Positions 17,170 to 26,082 of a stretch of 64,000 bases of DNA are shown here, in pieces. The stretch comes from Bacteroidota bacterium. Lineage in GTDB: Bacteria; Bacteroidota; Ignavibacteria; SZUA-365. Made by a program: the position numbers and the translations under genes. The first letter of the stretch is position 1, and each line of letters opens with the position of its first letter. The notes under the pieces were generated by a model. It searched no databases. It saw only the letters and a list, made by a program, of their open reading frames with translations, and was not told the origin of the DNA. Location of the stretch: contig JACZJN010000128.1 in the NCBI GenBank assembly GCA_014860565.1, forward strand, positions 39,989-103,988. Reading direction: 5' to 3'.

Positions 17170-18597
17170 ATGAAGCTCTTTATCGCATCGCTGTCGTACC
17201 TCCTGTTGCTGCTGCTCGTCGGCTGCGACACTACGGAACCCACAGCTCCGCCAACGACGCCGCGCGTCATCCGCGGAACGGACAGCGCCCGGGTGGATGA
17301 ACGCGTCGAGGTGCTCATCGTCTCCGATGATCCTGAACAGAAATCCCTCACCTATGAGGTCGATTGGGGCGACGGCCGGCCGATGGACAGCTACGCGGAG
17401 ATTGAAAGCGGCCTCTGGTATACCATCAGCCACCATTACTTTGAAGCGGGACTGTTCACGATGCGCTGCCGCGCCGTCAATGCCGCAGGACGCCTCTCCG
17501 ACTGGTCCGCACCATTTCGCATCACTGTCGTGGGAGGCGCCATCACGGGCAAGGGAGACTGGTGGATGTTCATGCGGGACGCGCAGCACAGCGGACATAG
17601 TCCTTTCGCCGGACCCTCCATCCCGGTGCTCGCATGGCGCCTGAAAAGCAGTTCGCCCATCCGCTCAAGCGCCAGTTTCGATGCGGCGGGCACGGCGTAT
17701 ATCGGAGGCGACGATTTCCTGCTCCGCGCGGTGTATTTGGACGGCAGCGTGAAATGGACCTACAACACCGGGTCGGCCTGGATCAGGAACGCTCCGGCGC
17801 TGTACAGCGACGGCAGCCTCTCTTTTGGGAGCAGCAGCGCCAACATTTACCGCATCGCACGCAACGGCGTCAAGCAGTGGAACACCTCCGTCAATGCCGC
17901 GGTGCTGCGATCGAATGCGGTGGTGGACGAGGAGGGAAATATCTACATCGGCAGCACGGATAACGGTATCTACGCGCTGCGGCCGGATGGAACGCTCCGC
18001 TGGCGCTACCCGACGTCAGCGCCGGTCGAGGGGAGTCCGGCGCTCGGGAGGGACGAGGCCACCGTGTATGTTGGCAGCCGCGATCACATCCTGTATGCAC
18101 TGGGGACAGATGGGCAGCTCAAATGGAGTTTTCCCACGGAAGCGCCTTTCAGTGGAAGTCCGACCGTGGGCCCGACCGAACAGGTATACATCGGGGATGA
18201 AGCAGGTTGGCTTTTCGCGCTGCGGCCCGATGGAAAGCTCGCATGGCGGTTGAATCTCCATAGTCCGATTATCACGACCCCTGCCGCCACGCGTGAGGGA
18301 TTTCTGCACGTCCTCACAACGGAAGGCAAGCTCTATCGCATCGACAATGACGGCACGGTGCAGTGGACCGTCTCCGTGTCTCTGGCGGGTGGCGAGGCCA
18401 GCCCCATCGTCGACGTCAATGGTGTGATTTACGTCGCTGCTCCCGACGGACAGTTGACCGCGGTATCCTCTGGTGGCTCGATTCTATGGCGATACCAGAC
18501 AGGCGATGCGATCCAGTCCACACCGGCAATCGGTCCCGATGGCTCGATCGCATTCGGCAGCGACGATGGGTATTTCTATGTACTCAAGGAACGCTGA
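17170..18597 (+). CDS. Lipoprotein with PKD-like domain and PQQ-type beta-propeller repeats
   Basis: A 475-residue protein with a lipoprotein signal peptide (LLLLVG then Cys19). An Ig/PKD-like domain follows at about residues 30-125 (YEVDWGDGRPMDSY, then ISHHYFEAGLFTMRCRAVN). The C-terminal propeller, about 140-475, is built of repeats of the type YIGSxDNGIYALRPDGTLRWRY, as in PQQ-binding quinoprotein and BamB-like propellers. The ATG at 17170 has TAGGAG just before it; the longer frame from 17092 would run through the terminator. No catalytic quinoprotein residues could be confirmed, so a binding or scaffold role in the envelope is more likely than an enzyme. Confidence 0.83.
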   Translation: MKLFIASLSYLLLLLLVGCDTTEPTAPPTTPRVIRGTDSARVDERVEVLIVSDDPEQKSLTYEVDWGDGRPMDSYAEIESGLWYTISHHYFEAGLFTMRCRAVNAAGRLSDWSAPFRITVVGGAITGKGDWWMFMRDAQHSGHSPFAGPSIPVLAWRLKSSSPIRSSASFDAAGTAYIGGDDFLLRAVYLDGSVKWTYNTGSAWIRNAPALYSDGSLSFGSSSANIYRIARNGVKQWNTSVNAAVLRSNAVVDEEGNIYIGSTDNGIYALRPDGTLRWRYPTSAPVEGSPALGRDEATVYVGSRDHILYALGTDGQLKWSFPTEAPFSGSPTVGPTEQVYIGDEAGWLFALRPDGKLAWRLNLHSPIITTPAATREGFLHVLTTEGKLYRIDNDGTVQWTVSVSLAGGEASPIVDVNGVIYVAAPDGQLTAVSSGGSILWRYQTGDAIQSTPAIGPDGSIAFGSDDGYFYVLKER

Positions 18598-18669
18598 TCC
18601 CTTCCCGACATCCCCATTTCCGTCCTTCCCTTCCAAACACGGCGCACGAATATCTTCGATGCATTCGTG

Positions 18670-18897
18670 TCAGGTAAGAACAATCAGCTTGTAAAAGGTT
18701 TTCTCATCTTCGCGCCGCATGTAATCGAGATGATACTTGAAGCCGGATTCGCGGCGAAGAAAAAATGCGAGACGGTCGACAAGCGCGACAATCGCGTCGT
18801 CTTCCGTACTCGCCCAGGTAGCACACTCGCGGATGGAAGGGATGGATGCATCGATACCGTCGATGCCTTTTTCAACAAGCACGGTAAACTGCAGCAT
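18670..18897 (-). CDS. HicB-like small protein without a visible HicA partner
   Basis: A 75-residue protein whose sequence follows the HicB/UPF0150 RNase H-like pattern: an N-terminal strand FTVLVEKG, a second strand DASIPSIRECATWASTEDDA, and the helix IVALVDRLAFFLRR. HicB proteins are antitoxins that pair with the HicA mRNA interferase, and many relatives occur alone with unknown roles. No HicA-type short gene is present on either side. It begins eight bases after the stop of the acyl-CoA dehydrogenase gene, so it is probably co-transcribed with that gene. An overlapping plus-strand frame (18667-18909) lacks any family pattern. Confidence 0.6.
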   Translation of the reverse strand: MLQFTVLVEKGIDGIDASIPSIRECATWASTEDDAIVALVDRLAFFLRRESGFKYHLDYMRREDEKTFYKLIVLT

Positions 18898-18905
18898 ACG
18901 CGTGT

Positions 18906-20045
18906 TTAGCCAAGCAGATAGCGGGAGATGACAAGACGCTGTATCTCGGACGTGCCTTCGCCGATCTGCAGCAATCGCTGGTCGCGGTAGAAACGCTCGA
19001 TGTCATACTCTTTCATCAGTCCATAGCCGCCATGGATTTGCACGGCCTCGTCGGTCACTTCCTTCGCGATTTCGGAGCAATAGAGTTTTGCCATGGCGGA
19101 ATACATTTCAAACGGCTGATGATTCTGCTTGAGCCAGCAAGCCTTGTAGAGGAGATTGCGCCCGAGTTCCAATTTCGTGGCCATGTCCGCGATCTTGAAT
19201 GCGATGGCCTGGAATTTTGCGATCGGCTTCCCAAACTGTTTACGCGCCTGTGCGTAGGTGACTGCCAGTTCGTAGGCACCCTGCGCGCATCCGAGTCCCA
19301 TGGCTGCAATGGAGAGCCGTCCGTCATCCAGGGTCTTGAGCATGATCTTCGATCCCTCGCCGCGGGAGCCGAGTAAGTGATCTTCCGGTACGGTACAGTC
19401 ATCGAAATAGAGTTCCGACGTGTTGGAGGCGCGCCACATCATCTTGTCTTTCATCGTGCGAGCGGTGAAGCCAGGAGTATCCTTATTGACAATGATGGTC
19501 GAAAACTCCTTTTTCCCGTCCACTTCTCCTGACACCGCCTGCACCGTCGCACCGAGGGTGATGTCCGTCGAACCGTTGGTGATGAAAATCTTGGAGCCGT
19601 TGATCACCCATTGACCATCGACGATGCGCGCCGTGGTCTTGCTGCCGCGCGAATCGGATCCGGCTTCCGGTTCCGTCAGGCCGAAAGCCCAGAGGCCGTT
19701 GCCTGTGCAGAGAGGCGGAATGTACTTCTGCTTCTGTGCCTCCGTGCCGAACTTTGCCAGCGGTCCGATGCCGAGAGAGTTGTGGGCCGCAACGGTCGCG
19801 GCCTGCGACCCGTCGACGCGGGCCAGTTCCTCGACTGCGATGATGTACGAGAGGTAATCCATTCCCTGACCGCCGTACTCGGTAGGAGTGACGATGCCGA
19901 ACAATCCGATTTCCCCCATTTTCCGTGTCAGTTCGTAGGAAAATTCCTCTTTCCCGTCGAGCTCGCGTACGAGCGGCTGTATTTCCTGTTCGGCGAATTC
20001 GCGAACGGTGCTTCGGATCAAACGGTGTTCTTCTTTCTCATACAT
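18906..20045 (-). CDS. Acyl-CoA dehydrogenase (short/branched-chain type)
   Basis: A 379-residue flavoenzyme of normal length that introduces a trans-2,3 double bond into acyl-CoA in beta-oxidation or branched-chain amino acid breakdown, passing electrons to electron-transfer flavoprotein. Visible signatures are WAFGLTEPEAGSDSRG with KTTA (substrate and FAD contacts), NGSKIFITNG, the RKQFGKPI stretch, the QIHGGYGLMKEYDIERFYRD motif, and the C-terminal GEGTSEIQRLVIS, whose first Glu is the catalytic base position in this subgroup. AGGAG stands six bases before ATG 20045. The exact chain-length preference cannot be fixed. The HicB-like gene follows directly. Confidence 0.93.
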   Translation of the reverse strand: MYEKEEHRLIRSTVREFAEQEIQPLVRELDGKEEFSYELTRKMGEIGLFGIVTPTEYGGQGMDYLSYIIAVEELARVDGSQAATVAAHNSLGIGPLAKFGTEAQKQKYIPPLCTGNGLWAFGLTEPEAGSDSRGSKTTARIVDGQWVINGSKIFITNGSTDITLGATVQAVSGEVDGKKEFSTIIVNKDTPGFTARTMKDKMMWRASNTSELYFDDCTVPEDHLLGSRGEGSKIMLKTLDDGRLSIAAMGLGCAQGAYELAVTYAQARKQFGKPIAKFQAIAFKIADMATKLELGRNLLYKACWLKQNHQPFEMYSAMAKLYCSEIAKEVTDEAVQIHGGYGLMKEYDIERFYRDQRLLQIGEGTSEIQRLVISRYLLG

Positions 20046-20196
20046 GATGCGCTCCTGTGCAAGGCGTGGCTGGGGAGATGACCATCCGTATGCCCGCTTC
20101 AGGGTCTCCAGGGGCAGAGTTCCCGGATCAGGGCATAAGATATGTTGCCAGTGGATAGCTGTTGAAATATAAGAGAAAACGACTGTGGAATCCAGA

Positions 20197-21636
20197 TCAG
20201 TCGGATGCGCCTCTCGTATCGAAAATCACATCGCCGAGAATAGCGTTTCCGCCTCTCTTCTGACGCACTTCCACGGCGACCGCGTTCTCACGCTCGATCC
20301 GGTCAAACCGATACAGGACCGTTCCTCCATCGTCAAGATCGGTACGGCCGCCGTAGAGAGGCAGCAGTTCCTCCAGGATACGGTGCAACTCCTTCGCGGT
20401 CATCTTTCGGCTGTCGTCACGGTTCACATCTTCGAGCAAGGCTTCCAGCGACACCGCTCTCCCTTGCCGGGCGAAGACATGCCGAAGCACGCGACGTCTT
20501 TCATTGCGCTTCTTGCGTGCCGATTCACGCCGCCGGACAGGGATAAAACGCGCAACGGGCACGGCAAAAAACAGCAGGGAAAACAGGAGCGGGATCACTC
20601 CCAGGGCGGTGTAGACCACACCGGTGCCGATGCCGAATTCGTATAGAAGGGATTCGAGCTGTATGCGCAGATCCGGTGAAAATAATATCAGCGCGGCGAA
20701 GCCGAGGTTGAACGCGTTTACCCCGATAATCGCGGCGTTCCTCCCGCTGTCGTTTCCCGTCATTTCGTAAGGTGCCTCGTATTCATCCCAGAACAACTCC
20801 ACCTTTCCTTCCTCGAACCGGGCGTCGCCGGCAGCGAGCATGCGCTGGAAATCACCGATCAGAACACCGTCATCTGTGATTTCGGCATCACCCTTGAATC
20901 TTGTCAGGTAATCGGCCATGCGCTCCGAGGCCTCGTCGTATGTCCATCCGGCGAGTGCCACGAGCTCGGTCATGGTCAGCAAACCGCTGTTTCCACGCAG
21001 CCACGCGGCGACTTCCTTTTCGTTTGCGAACATGTCGTAGTCGGGCCGTGCCGGACCGAAAACGAAATCGTAAACCGATTGTACCAGGCGTTTCTTATTC
21101 TCCACCTCCCCACCCCGGCGCTTCTTCTGGCGGTAGGCCTTGTGGCGGTATCCGCCGCTGTCCATCGCATGCACGATCGCCATGTTGCGCGAAGAGATCC
21201 AGAACAGATCCGCGAAGAGATCTCCGAGCCAACCGAGCTTGATGCCTTTTTTATTATCGCGCCCCCCGAACATCAATGCGAGCAGCAGCAGGACGAAGAT
21301 GACGAAGTACACAACCAGCATTACGGTGATCCAGATCTTGAAACCGATGGTAAATGCCTTCCACAGGAATACCCCGGCCTCATGGAGGTAATCCCCGAGC
21401 GTTTTTTCGCCCCGTCGCCGCAGACTCGATCCGAAGTCGAACAGCACTTCCCCGCTTTCGGTTACCTGCAGACGGCAGATAAAACGGTTCATGAGTACCT
21501 GGAGTGCATCGTGTGCTGTCCCCAACGGGAGTCCGGTCATGGCAGCGGCATCGGAGGCCGTAAGCCGCCCGCGTACATTTCCGAGCTTCGCCTCCAAAAG
21601 GCGGATTGCTTCTTCGGGTTTTGGAGTGTTGTCCAT
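20197..21636 (-). CDS. Conserved-looking membrane protein with helix-turn-helix-like N-terminus, function unknown
   Basis: A 479-residue protein. Residues 1-70 look like a winged-helix-type domain (LTASDAAAMTGLPLGTAHDALQVLMN, then a wing-like VTESGEVLFDFG). A hydrophobic region of one or two helices follows at about 90-115, then a second similar folded segment with MTELVALAGWTYDEASERMADYL. Two or three more membrane helices lie at about 300-375, followed by a basic C-terminal domain. The N-terminal pattern resembles conserved hypothetical proteins of cyanobacteria and plastids, seen from memory only. ATG 21636 is chosen because GAGGA precedes it. It is divergent from the histidine kinase gene; the 87-bp gap shows no clear promoter. 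Confidence 0.6.
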   Translation of the reverse strand: MDNTPKPEEAIRLLEAKLGNVRGRLTASDAAAMTGLPLGTAHDALQVLMNRFICRLQVTESGEVLFDFGSSLRRRGEKTLGDYLHEAGVFLWKAFTIGFKIWITVMLVVYFVIFVLLLLALMFGGRDNKKGIKLGWLGDLFADLFWISSRNMAIVHAMDSGGYRHKAYRQKKRRGGEVENKKRLVQSVYDFVFGPARPDYDMFANEKEVAAWLRGNSGLLTMTELVALAGWTYDEASERMADYLTRFKGDAEITDDGVLIGDFQRMLAAGDARFEEGKVELFWDEYEAPYEMTGNDSGRNAAIIGVNAFNLGFAALILFSPDLRIQLESLLYEFGIGTGVVYTALGVIPLLFSLLFFAVPVARFIPVRRRESARKKRNERRRVLRHVFARQGRAVSLEALLEDVNRDDSRKMTAKELHRILEELLPLYGGRTDLDDGGTVLYRFDRIERENAVAVEVRQKRGGNAILGDVIFDTRGASD

Positions 21637-21723
21637 GTCATTCCTCGGTTTCATGCAATGTAGCAATTCTCCGCTTTTTTGTAAGTGTGCCCGTGCGTTC
21701 ACATATTCACGTTGAGAATTCAC

Positions 21724-23373
21724 ATGGCAACCATTACCCCAAAACGTCTCTCCGCGCTCCTGTTTGTGCTGCTGGCATTGATTCTTCTGCCTGCATTTCT
21801 GTACACCGGGTACGAGATTTCGCGCCTCAACGTGAGCGAAGAAGAACTGACATCGGTGTACGGCCGGCAACTCGATGCCGTGCTCTTCTCGGTCAATCAA
21901 TACGCGTGGGATATAACCGGCGGGTGGGTCAACATCCTCAGCTCCTCCACCGCTCCCTCCGTTGTCTCCGGCTTCGGTTCCGCACCGCGATCAACATCGC
22001 CGCGCACTGACAGGAATCTGCCCGATGTTCTTGCACACCAGCCGTCCATTCGCCTCGCCGCGATCATCGACACGCAGCTGGCCTTCCGCCGCACGATGTA
22101 TCGCGCGCAGGATGATAGTATCCCCATGATTATCGCCCAGTTGCGCGACAGTCTTTCGGTGCATCGGGAAACACTCTCCCGCCTCCTTCGCTACCAGGCG
22201 ACCGGCTATCGGAAGAGCGAGCCTCTGCTTCTTCGCCGGAACGGAGCGCCAGCGATTCTTGCCCTGCTCGCCCCGATCGCGGATGCCGACGATGAAAACG
22301 TTTTCTCTCTGCTCTGCATAGATTCCGATGTTTTTGTTGCCACGGTCCTTTCCGAGAAGCTGAAGGAAATCGCGGGAAGCGAGTTCATCCTCACGTGCAG
22401 CGAATCCACGACCGGTCGCGTGATCACAACCACGGCCCCGGTTGACAAGGTCAGTCATGTTTACCAGCGTCGCAGCTTATGGCTCTTTCCTGATTTCATA
22501 ATCGGTATTCGCCTCCGCGGCAAGACAGTACAGGAGCTCGCGCGCGAGCGCTTTGTCTCAACCGGCCTGCTCTTTGCAGCCGTGGACCTTCTCCTGGTAC
22601 TGGGCGTGTGGTTCGTATACAGAAACCTGAAGCGCGAACTTCAGCTGGCTGAAATGAAAACGGATTTCGTCTCCAATGTCTCACACGAACTCAAAACGCC
22701 CCTCGCCCTTATCCGCATGTATGCCGAGACGCTGGAGATGGGACGCATTGCAGACCCGGAAAAACAGCATGAATATCACAGCATCATTGTTCAGGAAACG
22801 GAACGTCTGACGCGATTGATCAACAACATCCTCACGTTCTCACGCATAGAGTCGGGAAAGAAAACATACACGAAAATCCGAACCGACCTCAACGCGGTGG
22901 TCTCCGATGTGATGGGCGTCTACCGCTACCATCTCGAACAAAAGGGTTTTACGACTGCTGTCGATCTGCGCGAGGGACTGCCTCTCCTGGAGGCAGACGA
23001 GGAAGCCGTAGCAGAAGCCATCTTGAATCTGCTGGACAACGCAATGAAATACAGTCCGGACATCAAGGATATTGCAGTACGGACCTCATGCGATGAGAGG
23101 AGCGTATGGATCGAAGTCGAGGATCACGGCATGGGGATCGCGCTTCCTCAGCAGAAAAAGATTTTTGAAAAGTTTTATCGCGTCTCGGAAGGGCTCGTGC
23201 ATACGGCAAAAGGCAGCGGACTCGGACTGGCGCTCGTGGAGCATATCATGCATGCGCATGGCGGACATATCGATTTGCGCAGCGTCCCGGGCGAAGGAAG
23301 CCGTTTCCGACTCGTTTTCCCCCTCTCCTCGAACAACGAAGGACCATCTCATGGCACACATTCTCGTCATTGA
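21724..23373 (+). CDS. Membrane sensor histidine kinase
   Basis: A 549-residue sensor kinase with an N-terminal transmembrane helix (about residues 9-28), an extracytoplasmic sensor region of about 240 residues, and a second helix (about 280-298). The dimerisation/phosphoacceptor domain has His321 in SNVSHELKTP. The ATPase domain shows N-box LNLLDNAMKYS, DHGMGI and GSGLGLALVEHIM. No HAMP domain is obvious. The frame opens at 21685, but ATG 21724 gives the typical N-terminus. It overlaps the response regulator gene by 23 bp, so kinase and regulator are a pair. The sensed signal is unknown. Confidence 0.9.
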   Translation: MATITPKRLSALLFVLLALILLPAFLYTGYEISRLNVSEEELTSVYGRQLDAVLFSVNQYAWDITGGWVNILSSSTAPSVVSGFGSAPRSTSPRTDRNLPDVLAHQPSIRLAAIIDTQLAFRRTMYRAQDDSIPMIIAQLRDSLSVHRETLSRLLRYQATGYRKSEPLLLRRNGAPAILALLAPIADADDENVFSLLCIDSDVFVATVLSEKLKEIAGSEFILTCSESTTGRVITTTAPVDKVSHVYQRRSLWLFPDFIIGIRLRGKTVQELARERFVSTGLLFAAVDLLLVLGVWFVYRNLKRELQLAEMKTDFVSNVSHELKTPLALIRMYAETLEMGRIADPEKQHEYHSIIVQETERLTRLINNILTFSRIESGKKTYTKIRTDLNAVVSDVMGVYRYHLEQKGFTTAVDLREGLPLLEADEEAVAEAILNLLDNAMKYSPDIKDIAVRTSCDERSVWIEVEDHGMGIALPQQKKIFEKFYRVSEGLVHTAKGSGLGLALVEHIMHAHGGHIDLRSVPGEGSRFRLVFPLSSNNEGPSHGTHSRH

Positions 23374-24034
23374 AGATGAAGCGGACATGCGCCGCGGCCT
23401 GGTCGACAATCTGCATTTCGAGGGACATACCACGGCCGAAGCCGCTGACGGCAAGGAAGGCCTGGCACTCATTCTTTCCGCACCTTCAGACCTGATTCTC
23501 CTCGACGTCATGATGCCGGGGATCAACGGCTTCGATGTCTGCCGGGCCGTTCGCGCACAGGGCATCGTCACTCCCATCATCATGCTTACAGCGAAAGGCG
23601 AGGAAATCGACCGTGTGCTCGGGCTGGAACTCGGCGCCGACGATTACATGACAAAGCCCTTCAGCCTGAGGGAACTGCTCGCGCGCGTCAAGGCCGTACT
23701 GCGGCGTACGCAGCGCAACGCCGCGCCCGCGGCCTCGTCTGTGTCGATCGGGAATCTCCTTGTCAATTTTCACGCATACTCGGCGACAGCGGCAGGACGG
23801 GATGTCGCCCTGACGCACAAGGAATACGAGGTGCTGCGCTATCTTTACGAGCACCGGGGACAAACCGTGAGCCGCGACCAGCTTCTGCAGGATGTCTGGG
23901 GATACGACGAATCCATCTCTTCACGCTCCATCGATAACTTCATTCTGAAACTCCGTCAGAAAATCGAGGACGACCCCGCGCATCCGAGGTGCATTCTCAC
24001 CGTACACGGCATTGGCTACAAGCTCATTTCCTGA
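23351..24034 (+). CDS. OmpR-family DNA-binding response regulator
   Basis: A 227-residue regulator partnered with the overlapping histidine kinase. The receiver domain has the acidic pair EDE near residue 8, the phosphoacceptor Asp52 in LLDVMMPG, Thr in MLTAKGEE and the Lys of TKPF. The C-terminal winged helix (about 130-225) has the OmpR-type pattern LTHKEYEVLRYLYEHRGQTVSRDQLL and SRSIDNFILKLRQKIEDD. The start is at ATG 23351, inside the kinase gene and consistent with coupled translation. The next gene, a sugar-binding-fold protein, is a possible target. Confidence 0.92.
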   Translation: MAHILVIEDEADMRRGLVDNLHFEGHTTAEAADGKEGLALILSAPSDLILLDVMMPGINGFDVCRAVRAQGIVTPIIMLTAKGEEIDRVLGLELGADDYMTKPFSLRELLARVKAVLRRTQRNAAPAASSVSIGNLLVNFHAYSATAAGRDVALTHKEYEVLRYLYEHRGQTVSRDQLLQDVWGYDESISSRSIDNFILKLRQKIEDDPAHPRCILTVHGIGYKLIS

Positions 24035-24090
24035 TGACACTTGATGACAATTCTTTACCCATTCACGACACACCGGAAGTCTCCGCTTCG

Positions 24091-24098
24091 TAGCTTTG
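24091..24098 (+). promoter_or_regulatory. Candidate -7 element (TAGCTTTG)
   Basis: TAGCTTTG matches the Bacteroidetes TAnnTTTG -7 element. It lies 19 bases before ATG 24118 and would leave a very short leader. No good -33 TTG is visible at the right distance, so this is tentative. Confidence 0.28.
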
Positions 24099-24117
24099 CC
24101 GTATGTGGTTGAACACC

Positions 24118-25182
24118 ATGATACGTTACACCATCCATATCGCCCTCCTCCTGCTGCTGATCATGTTGCAGGCACACGCGCAGAAAAAGATGGACCGCGT
24201 CATCGATCTGAGCGGCGACTGGAAGTTCGAGATCGGTGACAATCCTTCCTGGGCGAAGTCTGATTTCGATGATACGCAATGGGATGAGATACGTGTACCG
24301 GATTTCTGGGAGAACCAGGGGTATCCCGGATATGACGGCTGGGCGTGGTACCGCTCGCGATTCGTGCTTCCCTCGAGCATGCGGAATGATGCGCTGTTCC
24401 TATCGCTCGGGAATGTGGATGACGTGGACGAAGTATATGTCAACGGGCAATTCTTCGCGTTCCAGGGATCACCTCCGCCGCACTACGTCTCTGCCTACGC
24501 CGATCCGCAGTGGTTTTATCTCCCTGCGGAATACCTGCGCTTCAACGGCGAGAACGTTATCGCGGTGCGTGTGTACGACAACGAGATGTATGGCGGCATC
24601 ATCCGGGGCCCGATCGGAATCTACCGCGAGAGCGGGTATCTCGTACCCGATCAATCACTGCGTGGGCCGTGGAAACTCAGTACAGGAGATGGGCCGGAAC
24701 GTGCACGTGTATCCTACGATGACAGAGGATGGATGACCGTGCTGGTTCCTGCGTACTGGGAGACCCAGGGATTGAGAGGGTATGATGGATTCGGATGGTA
24801 TCGCAGGGAATTCACCCTCGACCCCGCCCTGCGCGATCAACGGCTCATTCTGCTGCTCGGCAGGATCGATGACGTGGACGAGGTGTGGGTCAACGGCAGG
24901 AGCATCGGCAAGACCGGCCGCATGCCCAGCGAGGGAAACAACTTTTACAATGACGACAGCTATAAGCAACTGCGCGCGTATTTCATTCCTCCGGATCTGC
25001 TTCGGAAAGATGGCGGGAATGTGATCGCCGTGCGCGTATATGACGGCTTCATGCACGGGGGGATTTATGAAGGACCGATCGGCCTGGTGCGTCAAGACCG
25101 GTATCGTGCGTGGAATAAGAAACACCCCCAAAAGAAAGACAGCGTGATCCGGGATTTCTTCGATGCCATTTTCGGGCGCTGA
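24118..25182 (+). CDS. Secreted protein of two tandem galactose-binding-like (GH2 N-terminal type) domains
   Basis: A 354-residue protein with a signal peptide (hydrophobic core, HAQ cleavage region) and two repeats of about 155 residues. Each repeat runs GDWKFEIGDN or WKLSTGDGP, then a Trp-rich VPxFWENQGYPGYDGWAWYR segment, then VDDVDEVYVNGQF, and ends ENVIAVRVYDNEMYGGIIRGPIG. This is the jelly-roll sugar-binding fold found at the N-terminus of family 2 glycoside hydrolases (beta-galactosidase, beta-mannosidase), but no catalytic barrel follows. It is probably a carbohydrate-binding or scaffold protein. ATG 24103 is an alternative start. Its stop directly abuts the stop of the convergent EamA gene, with no gap. 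Confidence 0.78.
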   Translation: MIRYTIHIALLLLLIMLQAHAQKKMDRVIDLSGDWKFEIGDNPSWAKSDFDDTQWDEIRVPDFWENQGYPGYDGWAWYRSRFVLPSSMRNDALFLSLGNVDDVDEVYVNGQFFAFQGSPPPHYVSAYADPQWFYLPAEYLRFNGENVIAVRVYDNEMYGGIIRGPIGIYRESGYLVPDQSLRGPWKLSTGDGPERARVSYDDRGWMTVLVPAYWETQGLRGYDGFGWYRREFTLDPALRDQRLILLLGRIDDVDEVWVNGRSIGKTGRMPSEGNNFYNDDSYKQLRAYFIPPDLLRKDGGNVIAVRVYDGFMHGGIYEGPIGLVRQDRYRAWNKKHPQKKDSVIRDFFDAIFGR

Positions 25183-26082
25183 TTACACCGTCTCCCCATC
25201 GATCCAATACTCCCCCCCCTTCTGCATGATGATTCCGCTGACGATCAGCACCAACCCCGTGACGGTAGAAAGGAAAATCGCCTCGCCGACGACGAAATGG
25301 ATGACGATCAGGGAAAGGAATGGAGAAAGATAAACGAGATTGCTCACCCGATCGGTGCTGCTTGACAGTTTGAGTGCCTGGAGCCAGAATACGAACGTCA
25401 ATCCCATTTCGAACACACCGACGTACATGGCACCCAGAGTTCCGATGATCGTCAGTGGTTCCTTCCCCGGCAGAAACAGGTATGCGATACCGACGTAGAT
25501 TCCGCCGAAGATGAAATTTGCCATCAATTTCAGAATCTGCTCCGCGCCGCTGCGCATATTGAAAATCCAATACAGTGCCCAGAGCAGCGAGCTCCCCACC
25601 GCGAGCACGACTCCTTCGACGCTTGTGAACTTCAGGGAAGCAAGATCGCCACGTGTGGAAATAACGATGACACCGGCGAAACTCGCGGTCATCGCAATGG
25701 CGGAATACCATCGCAGGCGCTGTCGAAGAATGAGCGCCGAAAGCAGAACGAGAATGATAGGCCACGTATAGTTGAGCGGCTGGGCCTCCTGCGCCGGCAG
25801 GAGGTCATACGCGCGGAACAGGACCAGGTAATACAGAAAGGGATTGAGAATGCCGAGCAGCGCGCTGTGCCGCCATTCGGTCGACGGCCAGGCCCTGATC
25901 GCCGTCAGTTTTTTCTGCGCTGCGGCGATCAGAACCAGGACTGCAAGGGAAGTCCACGTCGAGACGAGGAGCAACTCGCCGACGCCGATTTCACCAAGCG
26001 TCAGCTTGAATGCGGAAGCGACGGTGGACCAGCAGAGAATCGCGGCGAGGGCAAAGAAGTACGCGCGCGATTGCGAACGCAT
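25183..26082 (-). CDS. EamA/DMT family transporter
   Basis: A 299-residue protein with ten predicted transmembrane helices and two EamA repeats (first FFALAAILCWSTVASAFKL to LSALILRQRL; second GSSLLWALYWIFNMR to the C-terminus). The family exports or imports small metabolites, often amino acids or nucleotide sugars. ATG 26082 overlaps the stop of the phosphate transporter by one base (TGATG) with GGAAAG upstream; longer frames to 26109 exist. It is the last gene of the phosphate cluster by position, but a link to phosphate metabolism is only inferred from that. Confidence 0.85.
   Translation of the reverse strand: MRSQSRAYFFALAAILCWSTVASAFKLTLGEIGVGELLLVSTWTSLAVLVLIAAAQKKLTAIRAWPSTEWRHSALLGILNPFLYYLVLFRAYDLLPAQEAQPLNYTWPIILVLLSALILRQRLRWYSAIAMTASFAGVIVISTRGDLASLKFTSVEGVVLAVGSSLLWALYWIFNMRSGAEQILKLMANFIFGGIYVGIAYLFLPGKEPLTIIGTLGAMYVGVFEMGLTFVFWLQALKLSSSTDRVSNLVYLSPFLSLIVIHFVVGEAIFLSTVTGLVLIVSGIIMQKGGEYWIDGETV

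Noticed and set aside
18667..18909. Plus-strand frame antisense to the HicB-like gene
   Set aside because: No family pattern, and the minus-strand frame fits HicB and its operon position better.
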